From NCBI RefSeq assembly GCF_004363245.1, contig NZ_SNYV01000014.1, positions 1-64,000 on the forward strand: a stretch of 64,000 nt of DNA. Direction: 5' to 3'. The first letter of the stretch is position 1. Each line of letters begins with the position of its first letter. The DNA is from Sphingobacterium yanglingense. Its GTDB lineage: Bacteria > Bacteroidota > Bacteroidia > Sphingobacteriales > Sphingobacteriaceae. This document shows positions 42,257-52,202 of the stretch, one piece after another. The notes below the pieces were generated by a model, which did no database searches, was not told the DNA's origin, and saw only the letters and a list, made by a program, of their open reading frames with translations. A program made the position numbers and the translations under genes.

Positions 42257-45196
42257 ATGAAAAAAGCTAAAGTCTTTTATGTTTTCGCGTTTTTGTTTGT
42301 TTCAGTAGGTAGCAGTAATGCCCAACAGACAAATTACGAATGGAAGCAAGCGACAGAAGGAGGATATTCCTATAAGTATGTCTCTAATGATCCCACACAC
42401 TCCAGATTTTATACCTTAAAGAATGGCTTGACAGTGGTCTTGAGCCCGAGTAAAAAGGAACCTCGGATTCAGACTTATATTGCCACGAAAGCGGGAAGTA
42501 AAACAGATCCTAAAGATCATACTGGTCTAGCGCATTATCTGGAGCACTTATTATTTAAAGGGACAGAGCAATTTGGCTCTTTGGATTGGGCTAAAGAGAA
42601 ACCGCTGCTAGACAAGATCGATGGTTTATACGAAGACTATAATTCTACCAAGGATGAGGCAAAACGTAAGGCTATTTATAAAGAGATTGATGCGGTTTCG
42701 GGTGAAGCTGCAAAATATGCCATTGCAAATGAGTATGATAAACTCATGAGTAATATGGGCGCAGAAGGGACAAATGCATTTACTTCATTTGAGCAGACTG
42801 TCTACATCGAAGACATCCCTAATAATGTGGTGGACAAATATCTTGCTGTGCAGGCTGAGCGGTTCAAAAGTCCGGTGTTCCGTTTATTCCATACCGAGCT
42901 AGAGGCTGTTTATGAAGAGAAGAATATCGGTTTAGATACAGACAATCGTAAAGCTATTGAAGCCATGTTTGAGGGATTATTCCCTACGAATAACTATGGA
43001 CAGCAAACGGTGTTAGGGACAGTAGAACATCTGAAGAACCCTTCGCTAAAAGCTATCCGTGCTTATTTTGAGACTTATTATGTGCCGAATAATATGGGGG
43101 TCATCATGTCGGGGGATTTCGATCCGAACACCATGATCAAAAAGGTGGATGCGGCATTTGCTTATATGCAAACTAAAACGGTCCCGGCTTATACTTTTGC
43201 ACCAGAAAAACCGATTACCAAACCTATCATCAGAGAGGTAAAAGGACCTAACGCAGAGTTCTTGTTCTTGGGATTTAGATTTCCAGGTGCAGCTACGAAA
43301 GATGCACAGATGCTTAATCTTTTGGGAAGTATTCTTACCAATGGGTCTGCAGGTTTGATTGACCTAGATCTGGTAAAATCACAGAAATTACTAGGCGCGG
43401 GAGCCTTTCCTTATATATTGAAAGACTACTCGATGTTGATCCTTCAAGGGAACCCTTCTCAAGGTCAATCTTTGGATCAGGTCAGAGAATTGTTGCTTGC
43501 GGAGCTTGATAAATTACGTAAAGGCGATTTTTCAGAAGATTTGATTACTTCTATCGTTAATAATGAACGCAAAGCACAAATTGCCAGAAATGATAGTTAT
43601 CAGAGTAGGGCCGAAGAGTTAATGAGCGCCTTTACTTCTGAATTGGATTGGGCCAATGAACTACGTAATACGGATTGGTTAGCGACGGTAACGAAAAAGG
43701 ATATTGTTGATTTCGCAAACAAATACCTAAATGATCAAAACTATGTGGCTATCTATAAAAAACAAGGGGTAGATGAAAATGTGGTTAAGGTCGTTAAACC
43801 GGAGATCACTCCGGTCACTGTAAACCGTGAAGCACAATCCGCATTCTTGACTAAGGTGAATGCTATGCCTGAAGAGGAAATCAAGCCAGTATGGTTGGAT
43901 TACAGTAAAGACATTCAGAAATCTACATCCCATGGGGTAGAGGTCTTGGCTGTAGAGAATAAGGATAATGAGTTGTTCAGTTTAGTCTATCGTTTCCCTC
44001 TTGGAGGATGGAATAATAGATTGCTAGGACTAGCCGCAGGTTACCTCGAGTTCCTGGGGACCAAAGAGAAAAGCAGCGAACAATTCAGTAAAGACTTTTA
44101 TAAGTTAGCGACTGATTTTTCGGTGTCTGCAGGTAATGAGGAGACTACTGTTTCCATCGCAGGGCTTAATCGTAATTTTGGAGCCTCTGTAGCGTTGATC
44201 CAGGATCTCTTAAGAAATTGCGTAGTGGATCAATCTGCATTTGAAGCTTATATCGGACGCATCAAAAAGTCTCGTGTCAATTCAAAAGAGAATAAAGAAG
44301 CAATAATGAATGGGCTTAAAGCCTATGCAAAGTATGGTGCTAAGAATCCATTCAATTACACATTTACGGATGCTGAGCTGGATCAGCTGAAAGCCGATGA
44401 TTTAGTTAAGGCATTACATGATTTGTCTAAAACAAAGCATACAGTGCTTTATTTTGGACCTCAGAAAGTAGCGCAGTTGGCAGCGAGTTTACCAGCGCTT
44501 AAGTTGGGAACAGGAGCATTTGTGGCTATTCCTCAAGGTACATCATTTAAAGAGCTACCTACTACAGAGAATCAAGTGTTGGTTTCTAATTATAATATGA
44601 AGCAGGCCGATATCTTTTGGTTCAGAAATTCTGATGCCTACAACGCCGCATTGACACCTACGGTTTCTTTGTTTAATAGTTATTTTGGTGGAGGTATGGG
44701 AAGTATTGTGTTCCAGACGATCCGCGAATCGAAGGCATTAGCTTACTCGACTTATGCCTTTTATGGCACGCCTTATAAAAAGGAGAATCACTATACGGTA
44801 GGTGCTTATGTCGGTACGCAGTCGGATAAGTTTATGGACGCTATTACTGGGATGAATGAACTTATCGATGTGCTCCCTGAGTCCTCGAAATCTTTTGAGA
44901 CGGCTAAAGTAAGCCTGTTAAAATCGATTGCCAGTGAGCGGGTGACGAATACAGCTATTCTGAACAGCTATATGGCAGCAGAGCGTTTGGGAAATCAAAC
45001 GGATATCCGCAAGTCTGTTTATGAAAAAATACCAGCATTGACATTTGCGGATGTTAAAGCTTTCCATGCGAAAGAATTCAGTAAAAAACCATATGTCTAC
45101 TGTATTGTAGCAGATGAGTCTAAACTAAAGGCTGACGACCTAAATGGGTTGGGTAAAGTCAAGAAGTTGACTCTTGAAGAGATATTCGGTTATTAA
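42257..45196 (+). CDS. M16 family metalloprotease (two fused halves)
   Basis: A 979-residue exported protease with a signal peptide ending at SNAQ. The inverted zinc motif is HYLEH (His93, Glu96, His97), with the downstream Glu in TELEAVYEEKNIGLD. The second half repeats the M16 fold without the zinc site (GGGMGSIVFQTIRESKALAY is its R/Y-type segment). Such pitrilysin-like proteins degrade peptides in a closed chamber, here in the periplasm. The gene stands alone between its -7 box and a terminator. Confidence 0.93.
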   Translation: MKKAKVFYVFAFLFVSVGSSNAQQTNYEWKQATEGGYSYKYVSNDPTHSRFYTLKNGLTVVLSPSKKEPRIQTYIATKAGSKTDPKDHTGLAHYLEHLLFKGTEQFGSLDWAKEKPLLDKIDGLYEDYNSTKDEAKRKAIYKEIDAVSGEAAKYAIANEYDKLMSNMGAEGTNAFTSFEQTVYIEDIPNNVVDKYLAVQAERFKSPVFRLFHTELEAVYEEKNIGLDTDNRKAIEAMFEGLFPTNNYGQQTVLGTVEHLKNPSLKAIRAYFETYYVPNNMGVIMSGDFDPNTMIKKVDAAFAYMQTKTVPAYTFAPEKPITKPIIREVKGPNAEFLFLGFRFPGAATKDAQMLNLLGSILTNGSAGLIDLDLVKSQKLLGAGAFPYILKDYSMLILQGNPSQGQSLDQVRELLLAELDKLRKGDFSEDLITSIVNNERKAQIARNDSYQSRAEELMSAFTSELDWANELRNTDWLATVTKKDIVDFANKYLNDQNYVAIYKKQGVDENVVKVVKPEITPVTVNREAQSAFLTKVNAMPEEEIKPVWLDYSKDIQKSTSHGVEVLAVENKDNELFSLVYRFPLGGWNNRLLGLAAGYLEFLGTKEKSSEQFSKDFYKLATDFSVSAGNEETTVSIAGLNRNFGASVALIQDLLRNCVVDQSAFEAYIGRIKKSRVNSKENKEAIMNGLKAYAKYGAKNPFNYTFTDAELDQLKADDLVKALHDLSKTKHTVLYFGPQKVAQLAASLPALKLGTGAFVAIPQGTSFKELPTTENQVLVSNYNMKQADIFWFRNSDAYNAALTPTVSLFNSYFGGGMGSIVFQTIRESKALAYSTYAFYGTPYKKENHYTVGAYVGTQSDKFMDAITGMNELIDVLPESSKSFETAKVSLLKSIASERVTNTAILNSYMAAERLGNQTDIRKSVYEKIPALTFADVKAFHAKEFSKKPYVYCIVADESKLKADDLNGLGKVKKLTLEEIFGY

Positions 45197-45242
45197 AATA
45201 TTGTAAACAACTACCTGATCATATACCTCAATTAATGGATGA

Positions 45243-45282
45243 TAACGGGTCGCTCTTCTCAGGAGTGGCCCGTTCTTTTTTG
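45243..45282 (+). terminator. Terminator of the M16 gene
   Basis: AACGGGTCGCTC (45244-45255) pairs with GAGTGGCCCGTT (45263-45274), with G-T wobbles, followed by CTTTTTT. Confidence 0.8.
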
Positions 45283-45347
45283 TATTGACACCAAAATTTT
45301 ACAACATTTTATCTAAATGATATAAATGAAAGTCTATCTTCGCTATC

Positions 45348-45355
45348 TAACTTTG
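45348..45355 (+). promoter_or_regulatory. -7 box of the efflux operon promoter
   Basis: TAACTTTG matches TAnnTTTG. The first gene's ATG at 45367 is only 11 bases downstream, so the message would have a very short leader. This also argues against the in-frame GTG at 45355 as start. Confidence 0.5.
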
Positions 45356-45366
45356 TGGCTGTTGCT

Positions 45367-45789
45367 ATGAGAAAACTATTCGTCATCTTATTATCGCTCC
45401 TGTACTTGGTACTGTCTTCTGGCTTTACCCAGTTTTCGCATGAGTGTGTAGGATCGGCGGTTAGATCTGTGAGTCTTACCTCTTCTTCGGCTGTCGGTGA
45501 TCAACCTTGTCCGATTTGCCTCGCTAAAGAGAAGGGCTTAAAGAAATCAAAAAAAGACTGTTGCAAACATGAAAGCAAAACGTTGAAGGTTGATGTGTCC
45601 ACCAAGGGCAACAGCAGTTCAGATTATGCTTTAAAGGTATTTGCCCATGTATTCCCTGAGCGTATGCTCGGTGCTCTCTTCGATAGATCTATTGAAGAAG
45701 ATGTTGTGGTCAATACAAATTACTATTCTACCAAGGTAGTCCCTTGGAGCAATCCCCTCTATATATTCTATTGCGTTTATAGAATCTAA
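45367..45789 (+). CDS. Small exported Cys/His-rich protein, HYC_CC_PP-like
   Basis: From ATG 45367 the product is 140 residues with a signal peptide (LLSLLYLVLSSGFTQ). Cys/His pairs follow: HEC (His25, Cys27), CPIC (Cys48, Cys51) and CCKHE (Cys65, Cys66, His68). The end, SNPLYIFYCVYRI, resembles the last strand of the HYC_CC_PP proteins that precede metal efflux genes in Bacteroidota. It differs from that family by HEC in place of HYC and by the absence of the PP pair. A periplasmic metal-binding or sensing role is inferred. It heads the efflux operon. Confidence 0.65.
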   Translation: MRKLFVILLSLLYLVLSSGFTQFSHECVGSAVRSVSLTSSSAVGDQPCPICLAKEKGLKKSKKDCCKHESKTLKVDVSTKGNSSSDYALKVFAHVFPERMLGALFDRSIEEDVVVNTNYYSTKVVPWSNPLYIFYCVYRI

Positions 45790-45867
45790 TCCCCTTTCAA
45801 TTTTCTTATAATACCGAAGACCGATCTGTTGTCACAGATCTGCACACATCTTATTTTTTTATTTTAA

Positions 45868-47277
45868 ATGTATTTATCGATGAATTTAAAGTTCATTGCG
45901 TCTATATGCATGGCACTGGGGATTTCTACAAGTGGTTTTGCTCAGATTCTGGATCTAAAGGACGCGTTAAAGCGCTCTGTTGAAAATTACGACAAAATTA
46001 AGGCCAAGCGGGTGTTGGTGGAAGCGGCTGGACAGAATACCGTGTTTCAACAAAAACAGTATTTGCCTGATGTCACGGTAGCGGCTCAACAGAGTTTCGG
46101 TACTATCAATGCCCAAAATGGGCCATTGTATGCTTATGGTGGATTAGCTTCGGCAGCAACTTCAATGCCGATGCCCGAGCAAAGCTGGAATGCTGCATTT
46201 GGCTCGTTGTATTTTGCCAATGTAAACTGGAATATCTTCACATTTGGTCGCTTGAAAAAGCAAGTAGATGTTGCTTTATCTAAAGAAAAGACTGCCACCG
46301 CGGATGTTGACCAGGAGATATTTCAGCATCAGGTCCGGGTAAGTGCTGCCTACCTCAATCTCTTGGCAAGTCAGCGTATCAAATATGTGCAACAAAAGAA
46401 TTTTGAGCGTGCTCAAGTCTTTTTTGATATGACGAGTACGAGGGCCAAAAGTGGATTGATTCCTGAGGTAGATGCTTCGTTGGCGAAAGCAGAAGTTTCT
46501 AATGCCAAGTCTATGGAAATTAAGTCCTTTGATAAGGAATTGGAGTTTTCTAAGCAATTGGCGGTATTGATGGGCGAGGATTTTAGCCTTTATACATTGG
46601 ATAGTACCTACAGTACAGCTACTCCTGTATCTGTGGTGAGTATTTCTAATCCGGAGAGTCTGGATAGTCATCCGCTATTGGTCTGGCAGCAGCAGAAAAT
46701 AGATGAAAGTGTGGAGGCCGAAAAATTGGTTAACACGCATAAGAAACCAAATCTCTCTGGATTTGGTGTTATTCAGGGACGTGGTTCTGGATTTGATTGG
46801 AATTATGTGCAGGACAATTCCGCCTATTCTTCCTCTTACCTAAAAGGTGTTGGCGTCGATCGCGGCAATTTTTTAGTAGGGCTTACCCTGAGCTGGAATA
46901 TTACAAATTTACTTCGCTTCGATAGTAAAGTTAAAGAGCAACGCTTGATGACACAGTCCTTGAAATACGATTATGATCGTGTATACAAGGACCTGGATGC
47001 ACAGTCTGTATTAGCAAAAAGACAGATTGATAACTCTTTTGAAAATTTTGAAGAAACTAAGATTCAGCTTTCAGCTGCACAGCTCGCTTATAAGCAACAT
47101 ACAGCACTTTACAAAAATGGTCTGACAACTTTGGTTGACTTTACGCAAGCGCTATACAGTCTTCATCGAGCTGAGATTGATTATGAAATAGCACAGAACA
47201 ATGTCTGGCAGAGTGTATTGTTGTTTGCTTCCGCTAAGGGAGATCTTACCATCCTCTTAGACGCGGATGTAAAATAG
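45868..47277 (+). CDS. TolC family outer-membrane efflux protein
   Basis: A 469-residue exported protein (signal peptide ending near SGFAQ). It has the paired long helices of TolC: LKDALKRSVENYDKIKAKRVLVEAA near the start, VSAAYLNLLASQRIKYVQQKNFERAQ in the middle, and SAAQLAYKQHTALYKNGLTTLVDFTQALYSLHRAEIDYEIAQNN at the end. It would form the outer-membrane duct for the RND pump encoded 60 bases downstream. A second in-frame ATG at 45880 is an alternative start. Confidence 0.9.
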   Translation: MYLSMNLKFIASICMALGISTSGFAQILDLKDALKRSVENYDKIKAKRVLVEAAGQNTVFQQKQYLPDVTVAAQQSFGTINAQNGPLYAYGGLASAATSMPMPEQSWNAAFGSLYFANVNWNIFTFGRLKKQVDVALSKEKTATADVDQEIFQHQVRVSAAYLNLLASQRIKYVQQKNFERAQVFFDMTSTRAKSGLIPEVDASLAKAEVSNAKSMEIKSFDKELEFSKQLAVLMGEDFSLYTLDSTYSTATPVSVVSISNPESLDSHPLLVWQQQKIDESVEAEKLVNTHKKPNLSGFGVIQGRGSGFDWNYVQDNSAYSSSYLKGVGVDRGNFLVGLTLSWNITNLLRFDSKVKEQRLMTQSLKYDYDRVYKDLDAQSVLAKRQIDNSFENFEETKIQLSAAQLAYKQHTALYKNGLTTLVDFTQALYSLHRAEIDYEIAQNNVWQSVLLFASAKGDLTILLDADVK

Positions 47278-47337
47278 TTGGATATTCCATCCCGATTGGT
47301 CGGTGAGAATTATTGACAGTTAAAGAACAAATTATAT

Positions 47338-50300
47338 ATGAATTTAATCAGATTTGCCCTTCGTAAGCCAATAGCTATTATGGTGTTGGTCCTGGGGTTA
47401 CTCTTCTTCGGGATTAAGGCAGCCCAAGATGTTAAAGTAGATATTTTGCCTGAGATGGATCTTCCTGTAGTCTACGTTGCACACTCATTCAATGGGTATA
47501 CGCCACAGCAGATGGAAGGTTATTTCACCAAGATGTATGTAAACATGCTTTTATTTACAAATGGTATTAAAAGTATTGAATCTAAGAATACGCAGGGGCT
47601 TACTTTAATGAAAGTTGTCTTTTATGAAGGGACTAACATGGGGGAGGCCTTAGCTCAAATTAATGCGCTTTCGACACGTTCGCAGGTGTTTTTACCTCCA
47701 GGCGCACCGCCGCCATTTATTATTCGTTTTGACTCCTCTTCACAGCCGGTAGGTCAGTTGGTGTTTCGGAGTAATACGAAGAACAGCAACCAATTACAGG
47801 ATATCGCGAACTTCAATGCGAGACCGTTTCTGATTGCTATTCCTGGACTGACGACAGCGCCTCCTTTTGGAGGAAGTCCGCGGACGATAGAAATTAATAT
47901 TGATCCTATTAAGCTGAGAGCACATAACTTATCTCCAGAGCAGGTGGTTGAAGCGATCAGTAGAAATAATATCACATCTCCCTCCGGAAACGTGTATATC
48001 GGTGATACGAATTATCTGACACCGACTAACAATACCGTCAAAACAGTAGAGGAATTGGGCGATGTACCTTTGTTTAAGGGAACAGTAGATAATGTGTATA
48101 TACGCGATGTTGCCACGGTAAAAGATGGGGCTGATATCGCTACGGGGTATGCGCTGATCGATGGAAAGCGTTCGGTATATATTAATATCGCGAAGGCGAG
48201 TAATGCCTCTACGCTTGATGTGGTGAATACCTTGAAAGAGTCTCTTCCAAAAATTCAGCGGAATATGCCTGACGATGTGACGATCTCTTACGAGTTTGAT
48301 CAATCTGTATATATTTCTAACGCACTTAAGAGTTTGATTATCGAAGGAGTGCTTGGTGCTTTATTGACAGGACTCATGGTTATGTTGTTCTTGAATGATA
48401 GACGTGGAGCATTGATTGTAATTATGACTATACCGATTTCCGTGATATCTGGCGTATTATTTTTGAAGCTATTCGGACATACGGTAAATATAATGTCCCT
48501 TTCGGGACTGGCTTTGGCGATTGGTATTTTGGTCGATGAAAGTACCGTTACGATTGAGAATATACACCAGCACTTTGCAATGGGCAAGACACGGGCGCAG
48601 GCTATCTGGGATGCGTGTAAGGAGATTGCTTTTCCTAAGTTGCTGATCATGCTATGTATCTTGGCTGTATTTGCCCCTGCGTTTATGATGACGGGTATTC
48701 CAGGCTCTTTATTTATGCCATTGGCATTGGCTATTGGTTTTTCCATGGTCGTCTCATTTTTGCTATCACAGACTTTCGTGCCGATCATGGGCAACTGGAT
48801 TATGAAGCATCATCCCGACACTTGTGCAAATCCTTCACATAAAGAAGACTGGTTTACTAAAATCAGAGACCGGTTTGTGAATATGTTGACCGGAATGATG
48901 AAGTTCAGAAAGCCAATAGTTGTGGTGAGTATTGTAGCAATTTTATTTGCTGTATTCGGATTGTATCAGATCACAGGTAAGGATGTGTTGCCAACGGTAA
49001 ATTCAAGACAGTTCCAGGTACGGATCAAAGCTGCCGAGGGTACTCGTATTGAGGTTACTGAAGCAAAGGTTAAAGGTTTTCTGGATCATTTGGGAAATGT
49101 CGTCGGTAAAGATAATATTGCTATTTCTTCGGTATTTATCGGTCAACACCCATCTACATTTGCAGTGAGTCCGATATATCTATACAATGCGGGACCTCAC
49201 GAGGCGTTGATGCAAATCGCTTTAAAAGAGTTTAAGGGTAATTCTGATGAGCTTAAGGATAAGTTACGTGCCTATTACAAGGAGAAGATGCCAGATTTGC
49301 ATATCTCTTTTGAGCCTATTGAGTTGACAGAGAAAATTCTGAGTCAAGGTGCGAATACACCGGTCGAGATCCGGGTGTCGGGAATGATGAAGAAGATGAA
49401 CCGTATGTATGCGAATAAACTTTTGGCTAAGCTAAAGGAATTTGAATATATGCGGGATCAACAGGTCCCTCAATCGATGGATTATCCTGCCCTGCAAATT
49501 AATATTGATCGTACCCGAGCTGCTCAATTAGGGCTGGATGCACAGGATATAGCGAAGTCATTGGTGGCAGCTACAGCATCTACGCGTTATACGAATAAAA
49601 ACTTTTGGGTAGGAGGTATGATGGGAATTGCTTATGATGTGCAGGTCCAGACTCCTCAAAATATACTTAATAGTAAAGAAGAACTGGCTAATTTGCCTTT
49701 GTCTAAAAATGCAGAACGCCCCGTGCTAAGCGATGTGGCTACTATTACACCAACCAAGGAATTAGGAGAGAGCTACAACCTCGGTACTATGGGATATACT
49801 ACGGTAACAGCGAATATCCATAAAACGGATTTGGAACGGGCATCAAAAGATGTGGAGGCAGCAATAGCTTCTTTGGGTGAACTACCGAAAGGGGTGAATA
49901 TTGATGTAGCAGGTATGGCTCCAGTATTGGATGAAACGTTGAAAAGTCTAGCTACTGGTTTAATGATTGCTGTAGTTGTGATCTTTTTGATGCTGTCGGC
50001 TACTTTCCAATCTTTTAAAGCTTCCTTGGTTATTTTGACTACAGTTCCTTTCGTAATGGTTGGATCGTTGATTTTGTTGAACCTGACTGGATCAACGTTG
50101 AATTTACAGTCTTACATGGGATTGATTATGTCGGTAGGGGTTTCTATTGCGAATGCGGTACTCCTGATCAGTAATGCGGAAAGTGTTCGGAAATCGAATA
50201 ACGATGCATTAGCAGCAGGGTTAGAGGCAGCGAAGTTGCGGATGAGGCCGATTATCATGACGACGCTAGCAATGGTCGCTGGTATGCTTCCAATGGCTAT

Positions 50301-50496
50301 TGGTTTTGGTGAAGGCGGTGATCAAATCTCTCCGTTGGGAAGAGCTGTTATCGGTGGTCTGATTTTCTCTACCTTCTCGGTGTTGATCGTTCTTCCTTTG
50401 GTATATGGATGGATGATGAAAAATGTTAGCATCCTAAGTCCGTCATTGGATCCAGAAGACGAAGAAAGTGTTCATTTTAATCAGGCAACAAATTAA
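47338..50496 (+). CDS. RND efflux pump permease
   Basis: A 1052-residue inner-membrane pump of the AcrB/HAE class with twelve helices and two large periplasmic loops. The N-terminus FALRKPIAIMVLVLGLLFFG and DILPEMDLPVVYV are typical. In helix 4, where AcrB has Asp407-Asp408, this protein has Asp400-Glu401 (GILVDESTVTIEN). In helix 10 the Lys940 position of AcrB is Ala938 (GVSIANAVLLIS). The proton relay is therefore not of the classical type. Neighbours suggest metal ions as cargo, but the heavy-metal (CusA) signature is not clear. Confidence 0.92.
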   Translation: MNLIRFALRKPIAIMVLVLGLLFFGIKAAQDVKVDILPEMDLPVVYVAHSFNGYTPQQMEGYFTKMYVNMLLFTNGIKSIESKNTQGLTLMKVVFYEGTNMGEALAQINALSTRSQVFLPPGAPPPFIIRFDSSSQPVGQLVFRSNTKNSNQLQDIANFNARPFLIAIPGLTTAPPFGGSPRTIEINIDPIKLRAHNLSPEQVVEAISRNNITSPSGNVYIGDTNYLTPTNNTVKTVEELGDVPLFKGTVDNVYIRDVATVKDGADIATGYALIDGKRSVYINIAKASNASTLDVVNTLKESLPKIQRNMPDDVTISYEFDQSVYISNALKSLIIEGVLGALLTGLMVMLFLNDRRGALIVIMTIPISVISGVLFLKLFGHTVNIMSLSGLALAIGILVDESTVTIENIHQHFAMGKTRAQAIWDACKEIAFPKLLIMLCILAVFAPAFMMTGIPGSLFMPLALAIGFSMVVSFLLSQTFVPIMGNWIMKHHPDTCANPSHKEDWFTKIRDRFVNMLTGMMKFRKPIVVVSIVAILFAVFGLYQITGKDVLPTVNSRQFQVRIKAAEGTRIEVTEAKVKGFLDHLGNVVGKDNIAISSVFIGQHPSTFAVSPIYLYNAGPHEALMQIALKEFKGNSDELKDKLRAYYKEKMPDLHISFEPIELTEKILSQGANTPVEIRVSGMMKKMNRMYANKLLAKLKEFEYMRDQQVPQSMDYPALQINIDRTRAAQLGLDAQDIAKSLVAATASTRYTNKNFWVGGMMGIAYDVQVQTPQNILNSKEELANLPLSKNAERPVLSDVATITPTKELGESYNLGTMGYTTVTANIHKTDLERASKDVEAAIASLGELPKGVNIDVAGMAPVLDETLKSLATGLMIAVVVIFLMLSATFQSFKASLVILTTVPFVMVGSLILLNLTGSTLNLQSYMGLIMSVGVSIANAVLLISNAESVRKSNNDALAAGLEAAKLRMRPIIMTTLAMVAGMLPMAIGFGEGGDQISPLGRAVIGGLIFSTFSVLIVLPLVYGWMMKNVSILSPSLDPEDEESVHFNQATN

Positions 50497-50572
50497 TAAA
50501 AGTAATTATTCGTGTGGTGTTGTGAAGCACGCACGAATAGTCATTATGTTTTTAAAATCAAATTATACACGT

Positions 50573-51709
50573 ATGAAGTTATTAGTATATACAGCTATTG
50601 CATCCATGTTTGTTTTTACAGCTTGCAATAACGATAAAACAGAAGTAAAAGAAGGAAAAAAGGAGGAGGGAAAAGGCATGCCTGGTATGGCTATGGGCGG
50701 TATGTCGATGAATCCTTTTGAAACGGTGTCGATCGCCAAGAGTAATCCTTTGGTGAAATTGCAGCTGGCCGGTGAATTGATGCCTGACCAACATACGCAA
50801 TTGTTTGCTAAGGTGAATAGCTACGTGAAGAATATCCGTGTAGATATCGGCGATAAAGTCTCGCAGGGTCAGGTTCTGATGGTTTTGGAAGCACCTGAGA
50901 TCCAATCTCAAGTTGCTAGCGCGAAAGCTAAATACGAAGCCCAAAAGGCGATATATGTATCGACAAAGTCTACTTATGACCGTATGTTGGATGCAGACAA
51001 GACGGAAGGTGCAATAGCAAAAGATGCTATCGATCAGATAACAGCTAGAAAACTATCTGATGAAGCACAGTTAAATGCAGCGAAATCGGCGTATGAAGAG
51101 ATAAAGGATATCGATAACTATCTGGTAATCCGAGCTCCATTTGCGGGAACTATTACCGATAGAAATGTCGATTCAGGGGCTTATGTGGGGCCGATGGAAA
51201 AAACACCGTTATTAGTGATTCAAGATAATAGAAAGCTACGTCTTAATCTCTCTATTCCGGAGGCTGTTACACCTTATCTAAAACAAGGGGATACGATTCG
51301 CTTTCATGTACGTTCACAGCCTCAAACCAAACATATGGCCTTGGTAACACGCAAATCTGGCAGTTTAGATGTGAAATTCCGTTCCGAGAAGATTGAAGCA
51401 GATTTTGTAAATACGAACAATGCTTTGAAGCCATTTATGGTTGCCGAGACGGTTATTCCTTTACAGAATACGGAAGCGACATTCTTTGTTCCGAAAATGG
51501 CAGTTGTAGAAAGTGGCATGGGAATATATGTAATCCGTGTGGAGAATGGTAAGACAAAAAATGTCCCGGTGAGTAAAGGACGCATGATGCCGGATAAGGT
51601 AGAGGTGTTTGGTGATTTGAGTGAGGGAGACATTATCCTTAAGATGGGAACAGAAGAGATTTTAGAAGGTACAACTGTGCCTGCAGCTGGCGAAATGAAG
51701 AAATCATAG
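50573..51709 (+). CDS. Periplasmic adaptor (membrane fusion) lipoprotein with Met-rich N-terminus
   Basis: The start is placed at ATG 50573 (MKLLVYTAIASMFVFTAC), which gives a lipoprotein signal; the open frame begins further upstream inside the pump gene. The 378-residue product has a Met/Gly-rich stretch after the lipid anchor (MPGMAMGGMSM), then a biotinyl-lipoyl-like domain (YVKNIRVDIGDKVSQGQVLMVLEAPE), a helical hairpin and a beta-barrel (APFAGTITDRNVDSGAYVG). It connects pump and TolC duct. Methionine clusters of this kind bind Cu(I) or Ag(I) in Cus systems, which supports a metal role. Confidence 0.88.
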   Translation: MKLLVYTAIASMFVFTACNNDKTEVKEGKKEEGKGMPGMAMGGMSMNPFETVSIAKSNPLVKLQLAGELMPDQHTQLFAKVNSYVKNIRVDIGDKVSQGQVLMVLEAPEIQSQVASAKAKYEAQKAIYVSTKSTYDRMLDADKTEGAIAKDAIDQITARKLSDEAQLNAAKSAYEEIKDIDNYLVIRAPFAGTITDRNVDSGAYVGPMEKTPLLVIQDNRKLRLNLSIPEAVTPYLKQGDTIRFHVRSQPQTKHMALVTRKSGSLDVKFRSEKIEADFVNTNNALKPFMVAETVIPLQNTEATFFVPKMAVVESGMGIYVIRVENGKTKNVPVSKGRMMPDKVEVFGDLSEGDIILKMGTEEILEGTTVPAAGEMKKS

Positions 51710-51738
51710 TTGCAAGGTTTTTATAAAGAGTTTATTAG

Positions 51739-52164
51739 ATGAAGAGTATAACCAAAATTTTGGGTATCGCAACAATGGTTGCGATATCCTTTACAGCCTG
51801 TAATAGTGGCGATAAAAAGATAGACGATACCGCTGCGCTTTCTTTAGATCGCCAAGCTATTAATACCAGTAAAAATCCTTTGAAAGGAAAGCAAGTGCCG
51901 CAAAATCTGGTATGTATGGTGAATGATGCTTACATGGGTAAGGAACAGATATTGGTTGAGCATGAGGGTAAAAAGTATTACGGCTGTTGTAATATGTGTA
52001 AGGAGAAAATCCCTAAGGACGAGACCGCTAGATTTGCTACAGATCCCTACTCATTAGAGAAAGTGGATAAAGCGAGTGCCTTTATTGTGGTTGTTGGAGA
52101 TAATGGTGAGGTTGCCTATTTTCAGAAGGAAGAGAATTACCACAAGTTTATCAGTGAAAGTTAG
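51739..52164 (+). CDS. Cys-rich lipoprotein with TRASH/YHS-like metal-binding motif
   Basis: A 141-residue lipoprotein with lipobox SFTAC (Cys21). The core has NLVCMVNDAYMG (Cys59) and HEGKKYYGCCNMCKEKI (Cys83, Cys84, Cys87), a C-x(23)-CCxxC pattern like the TRASH/YHS metal-binding knuckle. It ends the efflux operon, 29 bases after the adaptor gene, so it probably binds the exported metal at the membrane surface. Similar proteins in Bacteroidota lie beside copper or nickel efflux genes. Confidence 0.8.
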   Translation: MKSITKILGIATMVAISFTACNSGDKKIDDTAALSLDRQAINTSKNPLKGKQVPQNLVCMVNDAYMGKEQILVEHEGKKYYGCCNMCKEKIPKDETARFATDPYSLEKVDKASAFIVVVGDNGEVAYFQKEENYHKFISES

Positions 52165-52202
52165 TATGTAAGTTTTTTAGTTGTTTATAGTTTTTTTTAT
52201 TT

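Noticed and set aside
48300..48794. 164-codon frame antisense to the RND pump
   Set aside because: Overlaps a well-supported membrane segment of the pump and has no family resemblance.
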